Positions 18,890-27,844 of a DNA stretch of 50,544 nt are shown piece after piece (positions within the stretch are counted from its first letter, which is position 1; each line of letters opens with the position of its first letter). The translations under genes were made by a program, and so were the position numbers. The notes beneath the pieces are model-generated. The model worked only from the letters and a program-made list of their open reading frames with translations. It was not told where the DNA came from and made no database searches. The stretch is from Tubiluchus corallicola (lineage: Eukaryota > Priapulida > Priapulimorpha > Priapulimorphida > Tubiluchidae): positions 7,501-58,044 of the forward strand of contig JAQGDQ010001164.1 in assembly GCA_030141605.1 (NCBI GenBank). Reading direction: 5' to 3'.

Positions 18890-21163
18890 ATGAGACGGCG
18901 GGTGGACATATTATTGTTCTCGTTTTGGGTGTTTTCCCTTAGTGCCAGAGCACAAGAAAAGTGCGCAGATTTTGACGAGCCAGTGTCCGCGGCATTGTCC
19001 TTTCTAGATGGTTCTAACGCAGTGCGGTCTCGAGGTAGACTTGTGGAGATGAAGCAAAGAGAAGACGACATACTGATGTCTGTGGAAGTACCTGCGTCCG
19101 AGTGCGCGAACTGGAATAGTACCATCGTCACACAAACTTCTCAGGGAAATTTATTGTTTCTGCACCATGCGCCCATAGCGTATGTGGACGGACCACAGTC
19201 GTCAGTAGAAAGTGGTGCTAGAGACGTTACCATCACCTGCAACGTGGTGGCTCAACCAACTGACATAACGGAAGTTCGGTGGTTCAAAAATGGCAGAGAG
19301 ACATTTACAAATCTTCCTCGCAAGTTTAGAGTGACATTGGGTGAAACTCCCTCATTGACGTTCATATCTGTGGCAGATGATGACGGCGGAGCTTGGCAGT
19401 GTCGGGCCAGAAACACAGTTGGATTTGGGCCACTGAGTTTACCATTTACTATGATTGTGACCCCTCGACCCGTTGTGGCATTTGCGCCCAGGATATTGAG
19501 AAGGCAGAGCAATGGAGACACGGTCGAAGAAAATTCGGAGGTTATCTATACCATACCCTGCGAGTTTGAAGCAAGCCCCGACGTGTTGCAAGAGGTTGAG
19601 TGGCGCAAGGACAACAGAAAACTTGTGACCAAGATGTCGCCACTGTACTCCGGAGGAACCACAACATCACCATCGTTGAAGATCCATGGCATTGATGATA
19701 GTGTAGCTGGCAGTTACACCTGCCGTTTGAGAAATGCTGTCGGTTTTGGAAGTTTTAGTCCAGCATTTTTACTGCAAGTTGTCTCCCCATTATCTTGTAC
19801 AGGTGGTGACATTCAGAGGATAACAGTGACCTCCGGATCAGAAGACCTCAGATGCGACATTAGAGGGGGGATGTCACCCAATTTACCAGCCTCTTTTGAA
19901 TGGTTGCGTAACGGCCAGCGTGTTTCAAATTCCAGAACCAGTGGTCCACGTACGTCAATTCTTACAGTGAGTACTGCACGCCGTGAACAACTTGGTGACT
20001 ATGACTGCATTGCTACTGTGATGGACCCATTGCCAAAACAAATAAATTGCCAATTTATCTTGTCGGATGATGATCAAATTGATGAGCAATTCTGTCCAGA
20101 TTTCGAAGAGGTCAAAAGTTCGACGAGACGAGTTGTCAGAAGTATCCCCCCGAGAGGTGTGTTTCGCCCCAACCCACCACATGGATTTTTTGCTAAAAAC
20201 GACAAGCTTGAATATCAGTGCAACGCCTTCTACAAGTTTGCACCTCTGATTCGGTTTGGCACTATAGTAACAAGCGATAACGGCGAACGGACTTGTGGGA
20301 ATGTCGAGGCAACAAAATGGGCACCCGAAGCACCTCCGACTTGCACACCAGAGTGTGGCAGATCCTTTGCCAGCCGTCTAAACACCATCATTGGAGGCAA
20401 TGTGACGAATCCGCGGCAGTGGCCATGGATGGCATCCATTAGAATAGGAAATCAGTTTTTGTCAAGACATATATGTGGTGGAGCACTTCTGGGTAAGCGA
20501 TTGGTGGTCACTGCTGCGCATTGTGTAACAAAGCGACCGAATTCAAATGAAGCAATCAATAAAGACAGGATTGTGGTATCACTCGGAAAACGAAGACGAG
20601 AAGACGCAGATGATGATCCAGCTACTCTACAAACTTTTAAAGTTGCGAATATAATAATCCACTTCCATTATGATCACCGTAACACTGACTCCGACATTGC
20701 AGTCATATTCTTGGAAGACGACGCAGAAATCACCGAATTCGTCCAGCCTGTCTGTCTGCCTGAACGCGACTTCGATCCCGGCATAGAAGGTATCGTCACT
20801 GGATGGGGCGTCACTGAACGAAACACCACATCCGATGTCCTCTTGGAGGCAAGATTGCCAATTATTGATCAGGGAAAGTGTCAAGCTTCTTTTGACAGCA
20901 TCCCCAATCGAGCACCAATTCAACTAACTCCTAACATGATGTGCGTTGGAAACGAAGACGGAAGCGGAGGCACTTGCTCCGGAGATAGTGGTGGTCCATT
21001 TGTCGTGGGAACAAGAAATCAGAATAAAATCGTGTATAGACTAGCGGGTATTGTGAGTTTTGTTACCGATGAAGGATGTGGTCTTGCAAACAGATATGCA
21101 GTCTTTACCAGAGTAGCCCGATTTATCGACTGGCTTGCTCTGTTCAGTATTGATGAATTCTGA
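18890..21163 (+). CDS. Secreted mosaic serine protease (3 Ig, CCP-like, trypsin fold), single exon
   Basis: The 757-codon frame has no intron. Residues 1-21 form a signal peptide. Ig domains have Cys pairs C117-C171, C224-C278 and C322-C373, each with the central Trp and a (G/D)xYxC- or WxC-type motif. Residues 402-489 look like a CCP/sushi module ending APEAPPTCTPECG. The protease domain starts at IIGG (500), with His544 in TAAHC, Asp602 in DSDIAV and Ser700 in GDSGGP, so the triad is complete. C529 and C545 keep the histidine-loop disulfide. The base of the S1 pocket (chymotrypsin position 189) is Gly, not Asp, and position 216 aligns with Val, suggesting elastase-like preference. The residue before IIGG is Thr, so trypsin-like activation is not expected. 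The active Ser codon is AGT. The architecture recalls modular proteases of innate immunity or development; no specific orthologue is recognised. ATG 18890 is chosen because the signal peptide follows directly. Confidence 0.93.
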   Translation: MRRRVDILLFSFWVFSLSARAQEKCADFDEPVSAALSFLDGSNAVRSRGRLVEMKQREDDILMSVEVPASECANWNSTIVTQTSQGNLLFLHHAPIAYVDGPQSSVESGARDVTITCNVVAQPTDITEVRWFKNGRETFTNLPRKFRVTLGETPSLTFISVADDDGGAWQCRARNTVGFGPLSLPFTMIVTPRPVVAFAPRILRRQSNGDTVEENSEVIYTIPCEFEASPDVLQEVEWRKDNRKLVTKMSPLYSGGTTTSPSLKIHGIDDSVAGSYTCRLRNAVGFGSFSPAFLLQVVSPLSCTGGDIQRITVTSGSEDLRCDIRGGMSPNLPASFEWLRNGQRVSNSRTSGPRTSILTVSTARREQLGDYDCIATVMDPLPKQINCQFILSDDDQIDEQFCPDFEEVKSSTRRVVRSIPPRGVFRPNPPHGFFAKNDKLEYQCNAFYKFAPLIRFGTIVTSDNGERTCGNVEATKWAPEAPPTCTPECGRSFASRLNTIIGGNVTNPRQWPWMASIRIGNQFLSRHICGGALLGKRLVVTAAHCVTKRPNSNEAINKDRIVVSLGKRRREDADDDPATLQTFKVANIIIHFHYDHRNTDSDIAVIFLEDDAEITEFVQPVCLPERDFDPGIEGIVTGWGVTERNTTSDVLLEARLPIIDQGKCQASFDSIPNRAPIQLTPNMMCVGNEDGSGGTCSGDSGGPFVVGTRNQNKIVYRLAGIVSFVTDEGCGLANRYAVFTRVARFIDWLALFSIDEF

Positions 21164-21715
21164 TTCTTACAAACTTTGCATCTTTGGCTGTAAGCATTTT
21201 TGTTGATGAGACTAATAGTCTAGAGGTCATGTGCGAACAGTTGGGAGAAACTTGCTGAAAAGAATCACGGCGTTTAAACCCATATTAAGTTTTCTATGGA
21301 CAAGTTACGGAAATCCCAACAAATTCGTCATTTTGAGCCCCGAACTGGAGAAGACATTGTATGTGAACGTGTGTTTGGAAAGTTTAGATTTTCACAGGTC
21401 TTTCAATGGATTCAGGAAAGTTGTTTCTGGACGTTTCCGTCGGCCATTCTATTCTTTGTTAAAAACAAGGAGAGTTCCGTATAAGGACGTCCTTACCAGA
21501 GCCAAAGTAAAGCAAAAATGCCAGTATTGTGACAACATGAGTATACAGGTGGTTTCTGCGTGCGTACTGGACAGTAATGGGTGTAACCATCACTAAAATA
21601 TCCAATTACTATCTGCTTTTGTATGTTTAAGTTACAAGAGATTTCATGTTGCTGTATTAATGTGTGTTTGCAGCTCTGTATGCGCCTGGGCTCTGCCTAT
21701 ACTGACACAGGAAGC

Positions 21716-21721
21716 ATTAAA
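21716..21721 (+). promoter_or_regulatory. Possible ATTAAA polyadenylation signal for the protease
   Basis: ATTAAA lies about 550 bases after the stop. No better AATAAA is seen between the stop and this point. The open frame at 21231-21596 would then lie in the 3' untranslated region. Confidence 0.35.
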
Positions 21722-21832
21722 GTTAACTTAATTTTTTTATTACAGGTACTTAAAAACATTTATAGTTAAAACGTAAGAACTTTGTTAAAACTTTCAATTT
21801 ACATAGTTAAAAAATCATGTCAAACGTTTCGG

Positions 21833-22135
21833 CAAAGCTACTGCTGTCGTCATCAGTGGTTAATTTTTACAAACATACAACCAGTTTACAACTTGAAATA
21901 TTAATGAAAGAAAGTTTATCTATGTACCCTAATGAGCCTTTTAATGTACAAAGCAGTCCAATTCCTTTAAATTTGTTCTCAGACTCTTTTTTTACTGGTC
22001 TGCTTCTGCATTTCTTATTTTCCTTTTTGTAAAATACGCAATTAGTAAATAATGTTCTATACTGTAGGCTCTGCCTATGTAAACAGGTGTATGTTTGTAC
22101 AAATTTACCACTGATGATGACAGCAGTAGCTCTAT
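21833..22135. mobile_element. Inverted-repeat element, MITE-like
   Basis: Arms of about 45 bp (21833-21880 and about 22088-22135) share GCTACTGCTGTC, TCATCAGTGGT and TACAAACATAC in opposite orientation. About 200 bp separate them, with no coding frame of interest. No clear target duplication. Confidence 0.5.
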
Positions 22136-22331
22136 AGCTATAAGAAGTTAGCTTTAACTATAGAAGTTAACTCATTGGAAACTTATTGTAATTAACCGTA
22201 AGGTAATTCTTGCCAGTAAACAGATTTTTTGTAATGATGATTGTAAATACATGACTGAATTGGTGTACTTGTAATCATCTACCGTTCGTCTCATAATGTC
22301 TTTTGTTATGGGGGGGCGGTTCACTGCCATT

Positions 22332-22853
22332 CAGTGGCGGCTCGTGTATAGGTACTGTGGAACTGCAGCACCCACTATTTTCACTACATATTATTGATAA
22401 TATTCAATATAATATTTTTTTTTCTTTAGTTCTTTCTTTATACTTGTATGGAACCGTAAGGGTAGTACTGTTTGCTTCACAGCCCAGCACAGTGCGCTCC
22501 AGCAACGCGGTATTTGGCTGCTTGTGGGTGTGCAGCCAGGTGCACATGTCTGAACCCAGGTAGAAAAAGTACTGTCGCTCACACAGTTTGTTGTCCGCTA
22601 TTACGTGTCTACCGTGAATGTATCAAGCTTAGGCTTAAACTGTGACATTTTAGGCTATTAGTAAGCAAAAAATATTTTTTGTTTAGGAATTTATCAAGTT
22701 TATGTATAAACTTTCGTGTGTTTGTTTGTTAAAAAACGCAATTACAAAATTAAAATTACATATTATATTTGTTTCGTTTTACACAGTATTAAAACAACGG
22801 CTAAAAACTTTCGGAAGCAACACTTCACTAATTTTACCTACGAGCCGCCACTG
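22332..22853. mobile_element. hAT-like element with CAGTGGCGGCTCGT ends
   Basis: Perfect 14-bp inverted ends CAGTGGCGGCTCGT at 22332 and 22853. Flanking 8-mers CTGCCATT and TTGCAATT agree at 6 of 8 positions, consistent with a decayed 8-bp hAT duplication. Length 522 bp, no transposase. A truncated left end of the same family occurs at 29612. Confidence 0.65.
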
Positions 22854-23164
22854 TTGCAATTGTGGTTATGGTCAACTTGCAAAGTATGTACGCAGCCGCT
22901 TTCAAGTACCGAGACGATCTGTTTGCGGTTGCCGTGTGCTCTAAAGAAAACTAAGCCGGATCTTGTTTATCTCCCTCGGGCTAGAGTCAGGTGTTTTGAC
23001 TGTAGTAGGTACATGTTGGCTATATTTAACTGGCTGAGTCTTCGTGTTCTGTAGGAACGCTTTGCACTTTGGAACTGCTTATCAAACAAGATGAATATTC
23101 ATTCATAGACATAGAACATTTATTTTCTCCAATTAGTTTAACATCAAAAGTTTTTTGAATATTA

Positions 23165-23650
23165 AGTAATTATAATCATGGAGCAGGGCAGGGAAGGACC
23201 ATAGGGTCATCTAGTCTCCTGCCCTTTCTTATAAATAGATTAGTATATTAAAAATTAACGGCGATGTTGCAGATAACAAAAACAAATAAGAAAAATAAAT
23301 AATAATAACTGTATAAACCATACAAATTATCCAAAAAGAACTGAAAACGAAAAATAATGAAGTTAGATACCTAAATCTAAACAAAACAATACAATTATTC
23401 AGTAATTAGGATTATTATACGTAGCAGTTTCAAATGGGGTCTTATTAACAGGGGAATTTGACCAAGATTAGTGAGTAAAGTTAAAAAATGAGAGTATGGA
23501 AAGAAAAAATAAGCATCAAAAAAGTGTAATATAGAAAAATTTATGAGAAAGAGCAACAATTACTTAGGAGACGAGGAGGAAAAAAGAAAAGAAAAAAACT
23601 CGCTAGTTTGCCTATTAGTCTTACAAGTTATGTACTACAGGTATATCACT
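23165..23650 (-). mobile_element. CR1-like LINE 3' end
   Basis: On the minus strand, GACTAGATGACCCTATGGTC is followed by CTTCCCTGCCC and then ATGATTATAATTAC. This copies the layout of the CR1 LINE 3' end (CTAGATGACC, GGTCCCTTCC, terminal ATGATTCTATG). The CR1 identity is inferred from that layout. No polymerase frame is recognisable upstream. Confidence 0.5.
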
Positions 23651-23756
23651 TTTTCCGAGCGACGTAAGACGGTGTCTACACGTTAGTAGGATGTAAAAGT
23701 TCTGATTATAAAAATTCTGCAATAAACGAATAACCATAATTATATCTCCATATTGT

Positions 23757-23884
23757 TGCTGTAGTTGCCGACGCTGTTGTTAGTGTTATTGTTGTCGTTG
23801 CTGCAGAATGTCGCCGTTGCTTTTGCAGTTACCGTTACCTCTGATAGGCAAAGTCATTGTTTTTGCTCTGCTGCAGTTACTGCC

Positions 23885-23915
<31 letters not shown>

Positions 23916-24122
23916 TCGTTGTCGTTTCGATGTTGTTGTCGCTGTCATCACTCATAGTCATGGCTGTCATTATCATTGCAGTTGCTGTTGCCGCTATCGT
24001 TGCTCTGCCGCCATTGCTGTCATTACCATTGCAGTTGCTGTTGCCGCTATCGTTGCTCTGCCGCCATTGCTGTCACTGTTGCTGTTTATTTGCTGTTCCT
24101 GTTGCTACTGCTGTTGTTGTTT
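23757..24122. repeat. Low-complexity (TTG/TGC)n tract
   Basis: Pyrimidine- and G-rich triplets, including a 45-60 bp direct repeat around CCGCTATCGTTGCTCTGCCG (about 23992 and 24041). Leu- and Cys-rich frames across it are artefacts. Confidence 0.85.
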
Positions 24123-24132
24123 TTGTGCCGCG

Positions 24133-24458
24133 GCAAAAATCACACAGGTAAAAATGGTACAGTAAAAAAGGCACAGGAAAAAATAGCACAACTGGAAAAG
24201 CGGGTAAAAATGACACGGGTAAAAATGGCACAGGAAAAAAGGCACGGGAAAAAATAGCACAAATGGAAAAGCGGGTAAAAATGACACGGGTAAAAATGGC
24301 ACAGGAAAAAATCGCACAAATGAAAAAGTAAGTAAAAATGACACAGGAAAAATTCCACGGTAAAAACGGCATTGAAAAAATGGCGCAGGAAAAAATGGCA
24401 CAGGGGAAAATGGCACAGGAAAAATGGCACAAATGACAAAATAGGAAAAAATGGCACA
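24133..24458. repeat. Short-period minisatellite, core AAAAATGGCACAGG
   Basis: Many imperfect copies of a unit of about 12-25 bp with AAAAATGGCACAGGAAAAAA variants, directly after the triplet tract. Confidence 0.85.
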
Positions 24459-24459
24459 T

Positions 24460-25305
24460 ATGTTATTTTGATGCAATTGATTTCTGTAATGAAACTAGAA
24501 TGCACTCAGTAGAAAGCGAATCCCTGCCAAAGCCGAAAAATCATAAACCAAGTGGCTAGGATTACGGTGTAGAGCAATTATTTTAGCTATTTTTACCTCT
24601 GCCAAGACATTTATGCTTCAACACAGCTTGTTCGTCTGTTTGTTCGCTTGCTTTTCGTCTGTTATGGTAAAAACTATCTAAAAAATTTCGAACAATCTTT
24701 GTAAGAAAGGTGGGTATAGAGTTGCCAAAATTGGCATATTTTCACCCGTTTTTTCACGAAATTTGATAGAACACCGCGTACAAAAGAAGTGAGTGAAGCA
24801 CTTCATGGACGTCTCAGAGAGAGCGTTTAGTATTTCTTTTTATTATCTCCACTGGGCCACACAACTACGAGTTAGTTCCAGGTTCCATTTCTAGAAAATC
24901 GCGCTTGCAAAACTGTGTAACGCTGTCTATAACGCTTGACCATGGTTTCATGGAAGACCTTATTGATTCCTCAAGAGAATCCAGCCTATAACTTTTATGT
25001 GACCGCAGGCCACCAGAAAAGTTGGTGTGTCCAAGGTAACAAACGTGTTCTACATGTACTTCTAATGCATAACTAAATGCTTATGCTGCAAGAACTCAGT
25101 GGGTGGACTACTTACAGGACAATAGTTTTTCAAAATCCAGTTTCTGTGTGCAAACAGGATAACACGAAGCAATGTTACAGAGCCCCAGAAATGGCTTAGA
25201 GTGGCAACGGTCGGAAGTGGATCAATTTCCTCATCAAACCACACTTGTTTTGAATTGTTTTGAAAAATCTGGGTAAAAAAATATTGTCATGGCAGTACAT
25301 TGCGT
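24460..25305. other. Intergenic, no gene seen
   Basis: No convincing exon, RNA gene or bounded repeat was recognised. Confidence 0.35.
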
Positions 25306-25309
25306 CGCA

Positions 25310-25960
25310 AGGAGCAAAGAGACTATTAAAGGAAGACAGCATGATTTTTCATATACTACCCCATTTTCAAGTCTCATAAAAATTATACATTTTAACACAA
25401 TTAATACTGCAAAAGCGTTTCTGATAATTAAATAATAATTTAAAAACTTAATTAATGGCGGGCGAGTCCGACTATTGATGACATCACAAATTAACATAAT
25501 TTTCAACATGAAAAATACTCTGTGAGCGAGTTGCACATGTTTGTGAAAGAGAAAATTGAAGTACGTTGCTACTGTAATATATTCAGTGTGTTGCACTAAA
25601 GCTAGGAAAGTTTTAAGGTAAAAATTCAAATTTATCGCTGAGCTCACGCGTGAGCTGTCAAACGTGTGTAGTTCGTCACAAACTAACTCATTTGAACTGA
25701 GAAGTACATCACATGTTTTTCTGCAATACATTTCTAAAATGCAGGTGCTAGTGCCCGTCTAACTAGCAAATGGCAAAATGCATGTAACAGGGAACACCTA
25801 ATGACACGAACGTGAAACTGCGTTTGCGTGGTAATAATTCTTTCACGTAAATCATTTTTGAAAAACTATTATAGTTACTTTTAATATTTTAAAGAGTAGA
25901 TTGTTCTGACTTACAGTTTAAGATTGGGTCCGGTTTTGCTTTAATACAGAAAAATTAGTA
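25310..25960 (-). repeat. Interspersed repeat family A, longest copy
   Basis: Reverse-complement match to 1-480 and 30290-30850, from the CTTTAAAGGAAG-type end to the GTTTAAGATTGGGTCCGG end. It defines most of the family. No conserved protein. Confidence 0.6.
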
Positions 25961-25979
25961 GTATCCCTAGGCAAGCAAT

Positions 25980-26305
25980 GTAGAAGTTCTTCAACGAGCG
26001 CAGTCATTGCGGTTACAAGATATAGTTACAGAGAGAAGAATGAAACTGGCTGGACATATTCTCCGTCTATCAGAAAGTCGTTACGCCAAAACAGCAGTAC
26101 AGTGGGAACCACCTGGTGGGAAACGAAAAAGAGGTCGGCCAAAAACAACGTGGCGCAGATCCTTCAAAGAAGACCTTCGAGCTGTCAACATACGTTGGGA
26201 AAACGTAGAGAACGAAGCCGCCGATAGAACTCAGTGGAAAATGCTGTCTGCCCAATGTGCATCAATGCGCAGGAAGGACTAAGGTCTAAGGTAAGGTCTA
26301 GGCAA
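25980..26305 (+). pseudogene. LINE reverse-transcriptase C-terminal tail
   Basis: The frame reads EVLQRAQSLRLQDIVTERRM, then KLAGHILRLSESRYAKTAVQ, then GGKRKRGRPKTTWRRSFKED, with stop at 26280-26282. This is the conserved C-terminal tail of many non-LTR retrotransposon polymerases (LGHxLRM, GKRxRGRPxxTWRR). It is followed by a TAAGGTCTAAGGTAAGGTCT tail, suggesting the true 3' end of a 5'-truncated insertion. The polymerase core is absent. Confidence 0.8.
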
Positions 26306-26730
26306 GCGCATGCAAGAAGATAAATTTGAGGATCTCAGTAAATTGCAGTGTTTTTGGGTTGTCTATAGGGCCATCATTTGCCTTCGTTATGATCAGTGGA
26401 TGCAGGTGTTGCAGTAATCATCTTCCAAGAGTTGTAATCAAGACTAACTTCTAAGCCCCTTTTCTGCTAGAGAGTAATTTCAGTATAGACAGGACAGCAC
26501 ATTGCAGAGCTAAATTCTTCCTCTCATGTCCCGATGTAAACAAAGTGCCCAAGTCATCAAAAATGTCCATTGGATACCCATAGGTCGTCAGTCAATACCT
26601 TATTACAGGTTGCATGACTTAACGCAAAATAATTAAGATGGGCCTGGAGCAAATATTAGGCATGCATGGCGCGACAGCTTACATTATTAGGGTTACATTG
26701 ACCATGCTATTTCTCTAATACTCTACCAGA

Positions 26731-27326
26731 AGGGCAAAATATTTTAAGCCATTGTATCCTGTGTCATCAATTTTTTTTCTGCTATTACAATCTTAATTTA
26801 CAGGGGGTAAGTGACTAGAGGACCTACGGTCTCTCCTCGCACCACCTCCATGGATAAAGTAATTTTTTGTAAAATGGAAATTTGCTACACATTGTTGGAG
26901 GAAATAAATATCTATGTCTATATATACAGGTGTCTATGTCAATGTATGCTTATGATAACATCCCAGTCCTTTAAAGCAACGTGTGATCTTTATAATTCTG
27001 TAAATGTAGGCCTACTTATCAATAATAGCTAACCGCAGTAGGTGCCAGTTCTTTACTGTCTCTTTATAACATGGATTATTCATGAACATAAGACACTGAT
27101 TGAATAATTAATATATATATTATTATATATGTTATATATTAGTCAGTTCATTCAGTGTCTTATGTTCATGAATAATCCGTGTTATAATGAGACAGTAAAT
27201 ATCTGGTACCTACCACCATCAGCTATTATTGGTGAGAAGGCCTACATTTTAAGAATTATGATTATCACTCATTGCTGTAAAGGACTGAGATGTTATCATA
27301 AGCATAGCCTAAAATATTTTGCCCTT
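26731..27326. repeat. Large imperfect foldback with an insertion in its left arm
   Basis: About 180-bp arms pair around an AT-rich centre at about 27100-27145: 26947-27095 with 27150-27306, and outer 26731-26750 with 27307-27326. The left arm holds about 195 bp absent from the right (about 26751-26945), with a LINE/SINE-like tail. Matching landmarks include GGGCAAAATATTTTA, ATGCTTATGATAACATC and TTCATGAACATAAGACACTG. Confidence 0.7.
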
Positions 27327-27699
27327 TTCGTAAATTAAGAGGCAGTAACTAACACGTAGTTTTTGTAAGTATTAGGACACTATCAAGTGTTCACTGAGTT
27401 ACTGTTTCCCTGCAATAAATGCCTTGTCAAACAATTTGTTTTTCGTTGTTACCTATATTTTACCTATATCCAAATGTGTGATGTAGTAGCAAGTTTAAAG
27501 ATGGTTGTAATACGCAAAAAAATCTGCTACAACAGTTCGTCTTTTCTAACACGTGGAAACACATAATAAATATTTTATTATTACAGCTAGTAATCATAAC
27601 AGCATTCAAGTAAGATTGGCGGTTTGAAATTTGAATGAACGCACGCGCGTGATGAACGCGGAGAATTATCTTACGACCACATTAGTTTGCATTTCTTGT

Positions 27700-27844
27700 C
27701 GCAAGGTGGCAGGCCGCGCTTCCGCCATTTCTGCCTTTAAGATTTTTCAGAGCAGTAGGTGACGAATGTCACGTTCGTTAGAAAACAAAAGTTTGCAGGG
27801 CAGGGCCTTAAAACGCAGGCCAGGATGTCTCTTGCAGAAGTATT
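27700..27844 (+). promoter_or_regulatory. KDM3 5' flank with ETS/YY1-like site and upstream ATG
   Basis: GCTTCCGCCATTTC at about 27718-27731 combines an ETS core (CTTCCG) with a YY1-like CCGCCATTT, a pair common in housekeeping promoters. An upstream frame of 9 codons begins ATGTCTCTTGCAG at 27825 and overlaps the main ATG at 27845 out of frame. Alternatively, TCTCTTGCAG could be the acceptor of a 5' untranslated intron. Confidence 0.35.

Noticed and set aside
21231-21596. 121-codon frame after the protease stop
   Set aside because: No recognisable motif; lies between the stop and a possible polyadenylation signal, so more likely 3' untranslated sequence.
23765-24257. Leu/Val/Cys-rich frames resembling membrane segments
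   Set aside because: Artefacts of the TTG/TGC low-complexity tract; three frames stay open across the same DNA.
24073-24505. Phe/Cys-rich minus-strand frames over 120 codons
   Set aside because: All three arise from the short-period minisatellite and show no independent coding evidence.
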